Assembly: GCF_927798175.1 (NCBI RefSeq)
Contig: NZ_CAKMMP010000012.1
Location: 191,174 to 255,173, forward strand
Direction of reading: 5' to 3'
DNA: 64,000 bases
Source of the DNA: Paenibacillus sp. JJ-223
Lineage (GTDB): Bacteria > Bacillota > Bacilli > Paenibacillales > Paenibacillaceae
The notes beneath the pieces are model-generated. The model did no database searches. It saw nothing but the letters and a program-made list of their open reading frames with translations, and was not told the origin of the DNA. Numbering within the stretch: the first letter of the stretch is position 1; each line of letters starts with the position of its first letter. Below are positions 53,432-62,063 of this stretch, in pieces. The position numbers and the translations under genes were made by a program.

Positions 53432-53570
53432 ACTTCCTTACACCTGCCTTCAACATCCTACATTCGACATTTTACAACAAAAACAGTTTCGACGTAACCG
53501 TCCCGCCAAAGAAAAACGTCTTCTAACAGGCCAGCACAGGAAAATCCCTGCAATCCGGATCCGTTCCCCC

Positions 53571-53610
53571 AAAAAAAACAAACCGCACAGCATTAGAATG
53601 CTGCGCGGTT
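53571..53610 (-). terminator. Terminator of the FAD oxidoreductase gene
   Basis: AACCGC...CAGCATT / AATGCTG...GCGGTT hairpin followed by T on the minus strand. Confidence 0.8.
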
Positions 53611-53639
53611 CGCATATCGGAGCATGGCTCCCTTTATCA

Positions 53640-55064
53640 TCATACGTTGATGCTTTCTCCCCAGGTCGCGGTGAACTCTTTCTCCTCATAACCGTAATAC
53701 CGTTTCAGGATGGACTCCCGCTCATCCAAAAACAATTGGTCGGCCACCGCCGCCACCAACTTCGGAATGGCGCTGCGGGTGCCTGATATTGCCGATGCAG
53801 AGAGACCGCAGCTTGCAAGTGCCGAATAATTGAAAACAAACAGTCCGTACAGCAGCGCCTCCCCTTCTTCATCCCTGCTTGTCATCGCGAAGCCTGGGCT
53901 TAGATAAGGATGTGCGTCGAGCAGGGCGTTGCGTATGCCTCCGGGTGCGTCGTATCGGTCCGCCCAACGGGCAATATGACGCTCCACAAGCTGAAGCTCC
54001 GGACGTAATCCGGGATCGCTGAGCAATCCGGTGCTGATGATCAGAAAATCGAACGCAAGCGTTCCCTTTGATGTCGTTACGATAGCCTCTTTTCCAGTCT
54101 CCGCCACACTTAACCAAGGCGCCCCCAGATGCAGTTCGAATCCCGGCCACGCGGCAGCCCGGTTGAATGTATCGTTCGTCGGCGGCTGATTATATTGGAG
54201 AAAATGAGCGATCACCGCATACTTGTCAGGGACGGACAATGCGTGGAATCGTTCGATCATGCCGGATTGCTCCATCTGCCGAATCGGGTTGATGCGGGGC
54301 AGCTGCTCCCGGCGCACGAAAACATGAGCTTCGGTCACGCCTGCCGCAAGCGCATGGGCGGCATTGTCGAAGGCGGATGCTCCCCCGCCAAGGATCGCAA
54401 TCCGTTTTCCGCGCAACCGTTCGAAATCGATCGCCTCGGACGTATGCGCATACCGTTCCTTCGGCAGACTGTCTGCAATCATTGGCGGCACATGCCATCC
54501 CCCGCCGCCCTGAATGCCTGTGGCCAACACGACTTTTCGGGCAAGCAGCACCTCGGCATCCGCGCCGGCACCTTCCACGTGAAGCTGGTGAATTCCGTCC
54601 GGGAGCGGTTCGATCAACCTCAGCTTCACTTCGTTCAGGACGGGAAGATTCAGCACTTGCCGGTACCAGCGCAAATAATTCATCCAGGCACCGCGCGGAA
54701 TTTTGTCCATGCCGTCCCAACCATCACGTCCAGCCTGGGCTTCCCACCAGGCCCTAAACGTCAAGGATGGAATGCCGAGATCAATCGACGTCAGGTGTTT
54801 GGGCGTACGCAAAGTGACCATACGGGCATAGGATTCCCAAGGCCCCTCGCTGCCAGCCTCGTTTTCGTCAATGACCAGAATGTTGGATATCCTTTCTTTC
54901 AACAGCCCAAACGCTGCCCCAAGACCGCTTTGTCCTCCGCCGACAATGATGACATCATAAACATGCCCATTGGGGTGCTGCTTGGGCTGCAGCCAATCCT
55001 TTCCTCGATATGCCAAATAGGCAAGGTCAGTTTTGACGCGTTCATTCAATGCTTCCAGGCTCAT
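53640..55064 (-). CDS. FAD/NAD(P)-binding oxidoreductase, flavin-monooxygenase-like
   Basis: A 474-residue flavoprotein. The first Rossmann motif DVIIVGGGQSGLGAAFGL binds FAD (about residues 37-55). The second, RIAILGGGASAFDNAAHAL, binds NAD(P)H (about 220-240). The ATG-like segment KVVLATGIQGGGGWHVP and a C-terminal helical region fit Baeyer-Villiger/N-hydroxylating-type monooxygenases. No substrate is evident. Upstream DNA holds a dense cluster of ATAACTT/AAGTTAT half sites. Confidence 0.82.
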   Translation of the reverse strand: MSLEALNERVKTDLAYLAYRGKDWLQPKQHPNGHVYDVIIVGGGQSGLGAAFGLLKERISNILVIDENEAGSEGPWESYARMVTLRTPKHLTSIDLGIPSLTFRAWWEAQAGRDGWDGMDKIPRGAWMNYLRWYRQVLNLPVLNEVKLRLIEPLPDGIHQLHVEGAGADAEVLLARKVVLATGIQGGGGWHVPPMIADSLPKERYAHTSEAIDFERLRGKRIAILGGGASAFDNAAHALAAGVTEAHVFVRREQLPRINPIRQMEQSGMIERFHALSVPDKYAVIAHFLQYNQPPTNDTFNRAAAWPGFELHLGAPWLSVAETGKEAIVTTSKGTLAFDFLIISTGLLSDPGLRPELQLVERHIARWADRYDAPGGIRNALLDAHPYLSPGFAMTSRDEEGEALLYGLFVFNYSALASCGLSASAISGTRSAIPKLVAAVADQLFLDERESILKRYYGYEEKEFTATWGESINV

Positions 55065-55105
55065 GATTAATCACCCTTTCCAAACAAGCATGGCAACAAA
55101 GAAAA

Positions 55106-55139
55106 AACATAACTTAACAAGTTATATATAAGTTATGTT
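55106..55139. promoter_or_regulatory. Operator-like cluster upstream of the FAD oxidoreductase
   Basis: Outer arms AACATAACTT (55106) and AAGTTATGTT (55130) enclose an inner ATAACTT-AAC-AAGTTAT palindrome, giving three half sites about 42 bases before the ATG at 55064. Confidence 0.55.
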
Positions 55140-55376
55140 CATTCGGTAATCAACCGTTCTTTTGCATTTCCCATCCATAGATTAGCGTTATTATAGAAGC
55201 TCGAATGGCATATTTGAAGTATATGGAAGGTTAATTGTCATTGAACCTAAAAATAGCTATCATGCTTGTTGATCGAAACGAAAGGGCGGAAAGAGCGATT
55301 TTATGTCTGCATCCAACCTGAGAAGCACTGGAATAACCAAAAGATCATGACTATTTCCTAAACGCTTCAAACGGAT

Positions 55377-55398
55377 TTAGTGATTGATCAATAACTAA
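55377..55398. promoter_or_regulatory. TetR-type palindrome, identical to 56431-56452
   Basis: 22-bp near-perfect palindrome with core ATTGATCAAT and flanks TTAGTG / AACTAA, just past the SDR stop. Confidence 0.6.
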
Positions 55399-55403
55399 GA
55401 AAG

Positions 55404-56360
55404 TTACAACGATCTTCTGATCTCTCTTACCGTTGCCGCAATCCCTTCTTCAAAGGCAGTGGATACGATCGGTCCGATCCTTGTTTCGTATTTTTTTCGG
55501 CTTAATCGCAGAGGTTCCGTTGTCAAATAGAGCATTTCTACAATTTCTTTCATCACCGGCACACCCAGCCCGAGCAGCGACAACCCGATTTTCCCCAATG
55601 CCAGCACCGGTTTTTTCACGCCTGCCGCTTGCTGAGCAATGCGCACGATGTCTTTGCCTGAGATCGTTCCCGATCCGGGAATGTTCCAGTTCTCACCGTA
55701 CGTGTCTTCCTTGCTCGCCAGTTCCACCACCATCGCCGCCGCATCCGGCAAATATACATATTCGCGGGGAATGCTCATGTTTCCGATAAAAAATGCCATC
55801 CTCCCCTTCGCGATTGCATCCAGCGTGGAACCCAAGTAAGAAGCTTCATTGGCGGTCGGGCCATAATAATCGGGCAGGCGCACAATCATGAGACGTTCCC
55901 TCGCCCATGAGTAGCTGAATAACATCTGCTCATAAGCCAGCCGGGTTTTCCCTTTTCGCGTATGCGGCCGTTTGGGATGCTCTTCGGTGACCTCATCCAT
56001 CTGACTTTTCCCGTAAGGATAGATGCCGTCCATGACAACAACCTTGATGCCAAGCTGCCCTGCTGCCCGCATGACGGATTCGCCGAGCGGAATCAACCTG
56101 CTTTCCATCTCGTGATAAGGGACATTGGCGCAATGGAACATAACATCGGCTCCGCCCGAAGCAGCCACAATATCCTCGCTGCGGAAGGCATCACCGGTTT
56201 GGATGCGAACATGTGCCGGATTCCCCAAACGATGGACCAGCTGCTCCAACTTTTGCTGCGAACGGCCAAACACGATCGTCTCTACACCTCGTTTCACCAG
56301 CTCCTCCGTAATTGCTGCTCCCGTTCCTCCCGTAGCTCCGATAACCAGCGCTTTTTTCAT
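55404..56360 (-). CDS. NAD(P)-dependent epimerase/oxidoreductase (extended-SDR-like)
   Basis: A 318-residue protein with the Rossmann motif ALVIGATGGTGAAITEELVK, then FHCANVPYHEM and the substrate-region MIVRLPDYYGPTANEASYLG. It resembles NmrA-like or NAD-dependent epimerase/dehydratase proteins, often annotated NAD(P)H-binding. A YxxxK catalytic pair is not obvious, so catalysis is uncertain. TetR-type palindromes flank its start and the TetR gene lies just upstream, so repression by that protein is likely. Confidence 0.8.
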   Translation of the reverse strand: MKKALVIGATGGTGAAITEELVKRGVETIVFGRSQQKLEQLVHRLGNPAHVRIQTGDAFRSEDIVAASGGADVMFHCANVPYHEMESRLIPLGESVMRAAGQLGIKVVVMDGIYPYGKSQMDEVTEEHPKRPHTRKGKTRLAYEQMLFSYSWARERLMIVRLPDYYGPTANEASYLGSTLDAIAKGRMAFFIGNMSIPREYVYLPDAAAMVVELASKEDTYGENWNIPGSGTISGKDIVRIAQQAAGVKKPVLALGKIGLSLLGLGVPVMKEIVEMLYLTTEPLRLSRKKYETRIGPIVSTAFEEGIAATVREIRRSL

Positions 56361-56382
56361 CTTCTTTCATCCTTCCTTCTGA

Positions 56383-56404
56383 TGTGTTATTGATCAATTA
56401 CTTA
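56383..56404. promoter_or_regulatory. TetR-type palindrome upstream of the SDR gene
   Basis: Core TTATTGATCAATTAC, less symmetrical than the two identical sites but with the same GTTATTGATCAAT half. Confidence 0.5.
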
Positions 56405-56430
56405 TCTGATGACCATATCATAACGCATAA

Positions 56431-56452
56431 TTAGTGATTGATCAATAACTAA
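56431..56452. promoter_or_regulatory. TetR-type palindrome, copy 2
   Basis: Identical 22 bp to 55377-55398. Lies between the TetR stop (56477) and the SDR start (56360). Confidence 0.6.
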
Positions 56453-56476
56453 ATCGGAAAAGGGCATTTCGTCCCT

Positions 56477-56998
56477 TTAACGTTCCTTAAGTTCAGGCAT
56501 ATCCAACGCCGAAGAAATGTTGCACAGCATGCCGATCGCCAAAAAGGTCAGCGTTCTGTATTTTGGGTTTGCATATCCGGCCTGGGTGAAAGCATTCAGC
56601 ACCATATTGCGTACCTCGCCTAATGCTTTTTGCATCGCATGCCGTATCTCTTCCTCCCGCATCGTCTGCGCCTGCATCTGGAGCAGGATTTCATTTTTAT
56701 GCGTTTCCAGAATTCGTTCGTATGCCTCGATCAGTTCGTGTTCAAGCGCCTCTGCCGATGCCGTCTCCACCACCGCACGAAAAGAATCGATGATCCGCGT
56801 CCAGGATACTTCCAGCGCACTGAGCAGCAATGCCTCCTTCGTTTTGAAAAAACGAAAAACGTACGGCTGCGAGATTCTGGCCTTTTCGGCGACCTGCGCG
56901 GTCGTGGCCCGGTAATATCCGATTTCGGCAAACACCTCGATGGCTGCAGAAATAATTTCGTTCCGGCGGTTGACCGATGCCGCTCCGTCTTTTGCCAT
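56477..56998 (-). CDS. TetR-family regulator of the SDR gene
   Basis: A 173-residue regulator. The N-terminal HTH is IISAAIEVFAEIGYYRATTA followed by QVAEKARISQPYVFRFFKTK. The C-terminal domain is helical with no recognised ligand site. ATG at 56998 with GGAGG nine bases upstream. Its own promoter region holds the GGTTAT...ATAACC palindrome and three related sites lie around the SDR gene, so autoregulation and SDR repression are inferred. Confidence 0.85.
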   Translation of the reverse strand: MAKDGAASVNRRNEIISAAIEVFAEIGYYRATTAQVAEKARISQPYVFRFFKTKEALLLSALEVSWTRIIDSFRAVVETASAEALEHELIEAYERILETHKNEILLQMQAQTMREEEIRHAMQKALGEVRNMVLNAFTQAGYANPKYRTLTFLAIGMLCNISSALDMPELKER

Positions 56999-57017
56999 TT
57001 TAATGCACCTCCACATA

Positions 57018-57039
57018 GGTTATGAATGAATCAATAACC
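57018..57039. promoter_or_regulatory. TetR-type palindrome at the TetR promoter
   Basis: GGTTAT arms around a ten-base centre; the half TCAATAAC is shared with the other three sites. Confidence 0.5.
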
Positions 57040-57381
57040 AGAAGTATAGCGGATCACCGCTCCCATTGCAAAATACTCCGGCCCATACCCTTCTCAATAA
57101 AGAAAAAACGAAATAATAATGTCCTAGACTCCGGATAGAATAACTGCGGAGGTCCCTTTTCATATCGGCCTTTGATTTCGTCTCATCTGGAGGATGGTTG
57201 CAAAAACAAATGAACCATGCTATATTGATTGAGCCGTCAATCATTGATGCCTCAAATTTTGAGCGCTCAACGATGATGGCCCTGTTCATCATTATGCAAT
57301 GGCCCTGTATGTGGCACTTTACCATTAATTTGTTAACATACGCCCTTGTCCATGGATGAGATTTACCCGGGAGGTCCAGAC
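57040..57381. promoter_or_regulatory. Divergent tetR-marR region with overlapping palindromes
   Basis: No gene. CTCAAATTTTGAG (57251-57263) and TTGAGCGCTCAA (57259-57270) overlap to give three phased half sites, a candidate MarR operator. ATGGCCCTGT occurs twice nearby (57276, 57299). Confidence 0.45.
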
Positions 57382-57801
57382 ATGACACGTATCGTTTCCA
57401 AAGAAGAACTGATTCTGACGCTGCTGAACGGGCTGGGCAACAAGATCAGTCCCAAGTTCGAGCGCTGCACGGGCATTAGCTCATCCCGCTTCGAAATTTT
57501 GTGCCAGTTGAACTTGGTCGACGAGATCAATCAATCCGCGCTGCAAAAAAACGTCGATATCGACGGGGCGGCCATTACCCGCCATCTGAAACAACTGGAG
57601 CTGGACGGCATGGTCAGCCGGCGCAAAAATCCGGACGATAACCGTGAAACGTTCGTTTCCCTCACCGATGAGGGGCGCCACCGGATCGATGGCTATAAGG
57701 CGGAAAAGGATATCCTGATCCGCCAAATCCTTGAAGGTTTCAGCGAGGAAGAGATCCATAACCTGGCGGGGTATCTTGAACGCATGCAGAACAATTTATA
57801 A
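57382..57801 (+). CDS. MarR-family regulator
   Basis: A 139-residue winged-HTH protein: GISSSRFEILCQLN, then VDIDGAAITRHLKQLELDGM and the wing VSRRKNPDDNRETFVSLTDEG. It has one N-terminal cysteine (RCTGISSS) and a second in EILCQLN, positions used for thiol sensing in some relatives. The nitroreductase downstream suggests an MhqR- or YodB-like quinone/electrophile response. ATG at 57382 with GGGAGG upstream; an in-frame codon 36 bases earlier has none. Confidence 0.88.
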   Translation: MTRIVSKEELILTLLNGLGNKISPKFERCTGISSSRFEILCQLNLVDEINQSALQKNVDIDGAAITRHLKQLELDGMVSRRKNPDDNRETFVSLTDEGRHRIDGYKAEKDILIRQILEGFSEEEIHNLAGYLERMQNNL

Positions 57802-57827
57802 ACCGTAGACAGAGGAGAGAAACGAAT

Positions 57828-58478
57828 ATGAGCACAACGACAGGCAAATTTCATAAAACCAACGATTTTAATGAAATTGTGCTGGGACGGCGTTCCGTCA
57901 AAGCGTATGATCCCGAAGTAAAAATCAGCCGTGAGGAAATGACGGAGATTTTGGCAGAAGCTTCCCGGGCACCTTCATCCATCAATCTGCAGCCTTGGCG
58001 TTTTCTTGTCATCGACAGTGCGGAAGGCAAAGAAAAACTGGCGCCGCTCGCTCGCTTCAACCAGACGCAAGTGCTGACGTCCTCGGCGGTCATCGCCGTA
58101 TTCTATGATGCCAACAATATCGAGCACATGGATGAAATCTTTGGCAAAGCGGTGGAACTCGGATACATGCCGAAAGACATCGCGGATATGCAGGTGCAAA
58201 AAGTGAAACCATATTATGCGAACATGGCTGCGTCCGATCTGCGCGACGTGAACCTGATTGACTCTGGACTCGTTTCGATGCAGCTGATGCTCGTAGCGCG
58301 CGCCCATGGATACGACACCAATCCGATTGGCGGTTATGAGAAGGACCAGATCGCGGAAGCGTTCGGCCTGGACAAAGACCGCTTCCAACCGGTCATGCTG
58401 ATTTCGATGGGCAAATCGGCCAAAGAAGGGCATCCTTCTTACCGCTTGCCTGTGGACACCATTACGACTTGGGCATAA
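57828..58478 (+). CDS. Nitroreductase-family protein (MhqN/YodC-like)
   Basis: A 216-residue FMN enzyme. The N-terminal FNEIVLGRRSVKAYDPEVKI, the FMN-binding ASRAPSSINLQPWRFLVI and the C-terminal LISMGKSAKEGHPSYRLP are family hallmarks. Bacillus MhqN and YodC reduce quinones and nitro compounds under MarR-type control. It follows marR by 26 bases and has AGAGGAG upstream, so it is probably in the same operon. Confidence 0.9.
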   Translation: MSTTTGKFHKTNDFNEIVLGRRSVKAYDPEVKISREEMTEILAEASRAPSSINLQPWRFLVIDSAEGKEKLAPLARFNQTQVLTSSAVIAVFYDANNIEHMDEIFGKAVELGYMPKDIADMQVQKVKPYYANMAASDLRDVNLIDSGLVSMQLMLVARAHGYDTNPIGGYEKDQIAEAFGLDKDRFQPVMLISMGKSAKEGHPSYRLPVDTITTWA

Positions 58479-58521
58479 TCGTCCCCTGCTTTTCACAAAA
58501 AAAACGTTGGAGGTTGTCATT

Positions 58522-58815
58522 ATGATTATCATTCACGCACATCTGTCCGTTAAACCCGATCAAGAGCAAGCTTTCCTCGCTGCCGCCAAGGAGCTGGTTG
58601 CCGCAACCCGCCAGGAGGAAGGCAACATTTCCTACACGCTGGTTAAACACACCGAGCAAGAACACCAATACATCATGGTCGAGCAATGGAAAGACGAAGC
58701 TGCTACTCAAGCACATAACGCAAGCGCGCATTTCCAAGGTTTCGTGCAGCAAGCCGCTGCTTTCATGGCAGCGCCAATGAACGTGGAAGTGTTCACTGGA
58801 GAGAAAGTAAACTAA
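58522..58815 (+). CDS. Antibiotic biosynthesis monooxygenase-domain protein
   Basis: A 97-residue ABM-fold protein: MIIIHAHLSVKPDQEQAFLA, then EEGNISYTLVKHTEQEHQYI and MVEQWKDEAATQAHNASAHF. Such dimeric ferredoxin-like proteins oxidise quinones or act in heme or antibiotic metabolism. It is the third gene after marR and the nitroreductase and ends in a terminator. I start at ATG 58522, eight bases after GGAGG. Confidence 0.88.
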   Translation: MIIIHAHLSVKPDQEQAFLAAAKELVAATRQEEGNISYTLVKHTEQEHQYIMVEQWKDEAATQAHNASAHFQGFVQQAAAFMAAPMNVEVFTGEKVN

Positions 58816-58826
58816 TCTCCGTGAGC

Positions 58827-58880
58827 AAAAAAAAGATCGGTTTCGGGTCACACAGACGTGATCCAAACCGATCTTTTTTT
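58827..58880. terminator. Bidirectional terminator
   Basis: AAAAAAGATCGGTTT / AAACCGATCTTTTTT hairpin between the ABM gene and the siderophore permeases. Confidence 0.9.
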
Positions 58881-58954
58881 GGGTTGTCCAGCTTTTGCTG
58901 TCCTGTTCATCCACGGTGTCTTCGCTTAGTACCTGCCATTGCGCTTTGCTCCGA

Positions 58955-59965
58955 TCAGGACTTTTTCAACAACAGATAGACAAAGTAAGGCACGCCGATC
59001 AAGGAAACCATAATGCCGGCCGCGATGCCGTCGGGATCGACGAGATTGCGCCCAATGGTGTCCGCGACAAGCAGCAGCCATCCACCGAGCAAAACGGCGA
59101 CCGGAATAAATAAGGAACTACGCGGCCCAACCAACGCTTTGGCAATATGGGGAGCCATCAGGCCGACAAAAGCGATGCCGCCCGTAACCGATACCGCCGA
59201 GGCGGCAGCGGCTACGGCGACCAGCACCAACACCAATCTTTCCTTTTCCATGCGCACGCCCAAACCGATTGCGGTTTCTTCATTCAAAGCAAGCAAATCC
59301 AGCCTCCCTGCACGAAGCAGCGCAATCGGAAGCAGCACCAGCAGCCAAGGCAGCAAAGCCCATATAAACGGCCAGTCCGTTCCCCAGATGCTGCCCGAGA
59401 TCCATTTGGCGATAAAATCCACTTTGGTGCGCTCCGCCGCAGAAATGATTACGATCATCACACCGGAGAGCGCCATCGAGAACCCGACGCCGACCAACAC
59501 CATGCGGATGGGATCGAGTCCTCGCGTACGGCTGTATGAAAAAAGATAGATCAGTGCAGCGGTAACCAGCGAACCCAGCAATGCAGCGAGTGGCAGCATA
59601 TAGGCCAATGAGCCTGCTTCAAGGGGTGCATACAGAAAAAAGACCGCTACGGCAATCCCGGCACCCGAATTGATCCCGATAATGCCCGGGTCGGCAAGGT
59701 CGTTGCGCGTGACGCTCTGCAGGATGGACCCCGAGAGCGCAAGCAGCATGCCTGCCAGAACGGTAATCAAGATTCGAGGCAAGCGCACGGAAAACAGGAT
59801 GAAATCTTCCTTGAATGTTCCTTGTCCTACAAGGACGGGAAGCAGCCGTTTGACTGACAAAGAAGAATACCCCCAGCTCATGCCGATGACGATGGTTAAT
59901 GCAATCAGCAGCAAACATGCGAGCAAGATCAGCCGCTGCTTGCGAAGGCGGGCAGACATCATCAT
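58955..59965 (-). CDS. Iron-siderophore ABC permease (FecCD family), second subunit
   Basis: A 336-residue FecCD/BtuC-type permease with about nine membrane helices. Conserved segments are RLPRILITVLAGMLLALSGS, NDLADPGIIGINSGAG and GGIAFVGLMAPHIAKALVGP, the last preceding the ATPase-contact region. Its start overlaps the stop of the upstream permease by four bases, so the two form a heterodimer pair like FeuC with FeuB. No ATPase gene follows. Last gene of the operon. Confidence 0.92.
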   Translation of the reverse strand: MMMSARLRKQRLILLACLLLIALTIVIGMSWGYSSLSVKRLLPVLVGQGTFKEDFILFSVRLPRILITVLAGMLLALSGSILQSVTRNDLADPGIIGINSGAGIAVAVFFLYAPLEAGSLAYMLPLAALLGSLVTAALIYLFSYSRTRGLDPIRMVLVGVGFSMALSGVMIVIISAAERTKVDFIAKWISGSIWGTDWPFIWALLPWLLVLLPIALLRAGRLDLLALNEETAIGLGVRMEKERLVLVLVAVAAAASAVSVTGGIAFVGLMAPHIAKALVGPRSSLFIPVAVLLGGWLLLVADTIGRNLVDPDGIAAGIMVSLIGVPYFVYLLLKKS

Positions 59966-60972
59966 GAGAATGCTTTCCCTCCTTTACGCCACACCACAAA
60001 CAGAAAAAACGGCAGTCCCAGCATGGAGGCAATCGCAACAACCGGTGTTTCGTACGGCGCGTTGATCGTGCGTCCCAACGTTTCGGCCAGCAGCATGAAC
60101 GCTGCTCCGGCAAAGATGGATAGCGGCAATATGTGCCGATAATCCGTGCCGACCACCTTGCGTACAATATGCGGAATCATGAGCCCTACGAAAACCATAT
60201 TGCCAATCAGGGCCACCGAAGCGCCGGTGAGGATGATAACCAAAAGGAACAGCATCAATTTGACGAAAACAAGCTTCTGACCCAAACCGGTGGCGACATC
60301 GTCGCTCAGACTGAGAACATTCATTTGATGTGCCAGAAAAGGGACCAGGAACAGGCCGATCAGGATGACCGGACCGATCGTCTGCACCTGCTGCATCGTC
60401 GTACCGATCAATCCGCCGGCAGTCCACATGGATACGTCTTTGGATATTTTGAAATAGAGGGTCACCCCATCCGCAATGGCATACATAAATGAAGATACGG
60501 CAGCTCCCGCCAGGACGACGCGGAGCGGTGACAGCCTGCCTCGTCCAAAGGCTCCGAGCAAGACTACGATGGCCGCGCCAAAGGCGGCTCCGACGAAACA
60601 TGCGGCCATAATGCCAAAGGTTCCGAGCGACGGCACAAAAACAAAAGCGATGGCCAGCGCCAGATTGGACCCCGACGTCAGGCCGAGCAGCCCCGGATCG
60701 GCGAGTGGATTCCGCGTCACTCCCTGCATGATCGCACCGGACACGGCGAGCGCCGCCCCGATCAGCATGGCCGCGATTTCCCGCGGCAGCCTGATCTCGC
60801 GCAAAATCATGACCTGATCATCTGGCTCCGCCGCGGTGAATGCCAGCCATATGCTGCGAAAGTCCGCCTGCTCCGCCCCATACTTCATGGCGAGGACAAA
60901 GGATAGAACGAGCACGACCACGCTGCCCGCCAGCTTGATCCAAAAGCGGTTCGAAACATGTTTATTTTTCAT
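59962..60972 (-). CDS. Iron-siderophore ABC permease (FecCD family), first subunit
   Basis: A 336-residue FecCD permease parallel to its neighbour. It shows REIAAMLIGAALAVSGAIMQ, NPLADPGLLGLTSGSNLALA and VGLMIPHIVRKVVGTDYRHI. It starts 11 bases after the binding-protein stop and overlaps the next permease by four bases. Corresponds to FeuB in a Feu-like bacillibactin or enterobactin uptake system. Confidence 0.92.
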   Translation of the reverse strand: MKNKHVSNRFWIKLAGSVVVLVLSFVLAMKYGAEQADFRSIWLAFTAAEPDDQVMILREIRLPREIAAMLIGAALAVSGAIMQGVTRNPLADPGLLGLTSGSNLALAIAFVFVPSLGTFGIMAACFVGAAFGAAIVVLLGAFGRGRLSPLRVVLAGAAVSSFMYAIADGVTLYFKISKDVSMWTAGGLIGTTMQQVQTIGPVILIGLFLVPFLAHQMNVLSLSDDVATGLGQKLVFVKLMLFLLVIILTGASVALIGNMVFVGLMIPHIVRKVVGTDYRHILPLSIFAGAAFMLLAETLGRTINAPYETPVVAIASMLGLPFFLFVVWRKGGKAFS

Positions 60973-60983
60973 GGCGGTTCAAG

Positions 60984-61949
60984 TTACTTGCCCAGGAATT
61001 GTTTTTCAAAGAATTCAAGCTGATACTCCAGGCTGAGCGGATCGTTGAAATAAAACGTTTTGGCATCGGCCTCAAACACCCGGTTGTTTTGCACGGCCGG
61101 CACGTTTTTGTAGGTTTCCGTGGTCTGGAAAGTGTTGTCTTCGTCCGTGTTTTTACTGAAAATCACGTAGTCGCCCATGTAGTCCTTCAGCACTTCGGTC
61201 GATACGGCGAAAAATCCGTCCGTTTTGGTTGCTTCTTTCACTTTTTCAGGCATTGCCAGACCAAACTGCCCGTACAGCAGCTCGGTTCCCCGTCCAAAGT
61301 TCTCGCCGTACACGTACAGCTGTTTATTGAAGGTTTCGATGACGGATACGGTGGCATCCGCACCGATTTTGGCCTTGATTTCTTCTCCGATTTTTTTGCT
61401 GCGTGCATCAAAATCGTCCACCCAGGCTTGAGCTTCGGTTTCCTTGTTCAACAGTTTTCCGATTTCCAGCTGCTGTTCCAGAAAATTCAGCTTGCCGTAA
61501 GTGTAGGTTACGGTGGGAGCGATTTGTTTCAACTTGTCCACGTTTTTGATATCCGACTGGCCGATGATCAGGTCGGGATTCAGTTCGATGATTTTCTCCA
61601 AGCTTTCGTCCGTCACCGCTTCGGCATCAGTCAGCTTTTCCTTGAAGTTCGGGTTTTCCTTGGACATTTCGTCCACGCCCACCAGCGGAACGCCAAGCTG
61701 CATCACATTTCCCGTCAAAAAACGCGTCAGCACGATTACACGCTGCGGATGTGTAGGAACGTCCACAGGTCCATTCTCGGACTCGTATACAAAGGTGTCT
61801 CCCGACTTGGCCGAATCGGTGGACGCGGACGAAGTTGCCGCCGCCTCCGTTGTGCCGGAGCCTGCTTGGGCATCCTCGCTGCCGTTGTTTCCGCATGCCG
61901 CAAGCAGCATCATCAAGGCAAGTAATACAGGCGCAAAACTCTTTTTCAT
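60984..61949 (-). CDS. Iron-siderophore substrate-binding lipoprotein
   Basis: A 321-residue lipoprotein. The signal peptide MKKSFAPVLLALMMLLAACG contains a LAAC lipobox, followed by a Ser/Thr/Ala linker. The Peripla_BP_2 domain has VDVPTHPQRVIVLTRFLTGN and PDLIIGQSDIKNVDKLKQIA. It would bind a ferric siderophore outside the membrane and hand it to the two permeases, as FeuA does. A Fur box and TATAAT lie upstream. No ATPase is encoded nearby, as in feuABC, where YusV serves. Confidence 0.93.
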   Translation of the reverse strand: MKKSFAPVLLALMMLLAACGNNGSEDAQAGSGTTEAAATSSASTDSAKSGDTFVYESENGPVDVPTHPQRVIVLTRFLTGNVMQLGVPLVGVDEMSKENPNFKEKLTDAEAVTDESLEKIIELNPDLIIGQSDIKNVDKLKQIAPTVTYTYGKLNFLEQQLEIGKLLNKETEAQAWVDDFDARSKKIGEEIKAKIGADATVSVIETFNKQLYVYGENFGRGTELLYGQFGLAMPEKVKEATKTDGFFAVSTEVLKDYMGDYVIFSKNTDEDNTFQTTETYKNVPAVQNNRVFEADAKTFYFNDPLSLEYQLEFFEKQFLGK

Positions 61950-61979
61950 GGATGACTCTCTCCCCTTTTTGTTTGAACA

Positions 61980-61994
61980 TGAAAATCATTCTCA
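61980..61994 (-). promoter_or_regulatory. Fur box of the siderophore operon
   Basis: Minus-strand TGAGAATGATTTTCA differs from the 7-1-7 consensus TGATAATNATTATCA at two positions and lies 31 bases before the lipoprotein ATG. Confidence 0.78.
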
Positions 61995-62006
61995 TTAACA
62001 TAGCTA

Positions 62007-62012
62007 ATTATA
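62007..62012 (-). promoter_or_regulatory. -10 element of the siderophore operon
   Basis: Minus-strand TATAAT, 12 bases before the Fur box; -35 not clear. Confidence 0.5.
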
Positions 62013-62040
62013 GGCATGGCGAATGAAGCTAACCATGCCT
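62012..62040 (-). terminator. Hairpin between btr-like gene and the siderophore promoter
   Basis: AGGCATGG / CCATGCCT stem, 24 bases past the regulator stop. On the plus strand it is followed by T5; on the minus strand it leads directly into the TATAAT of the next promoter. Confidence 0.55.
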
Positions 62041-62063
62041 TTTTGTTTGCAAAATGACTTGCA

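Larger units (their letters stand above)
55065..55403. other. Regulatory intergenic region between the oxidoreductase and SDR genes
   Basis: 339 bases without a gene. It holds the half-site cluster at 55106-55139 and a TetR-type palindrome at 55377-55398. Confidence 0.5.
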
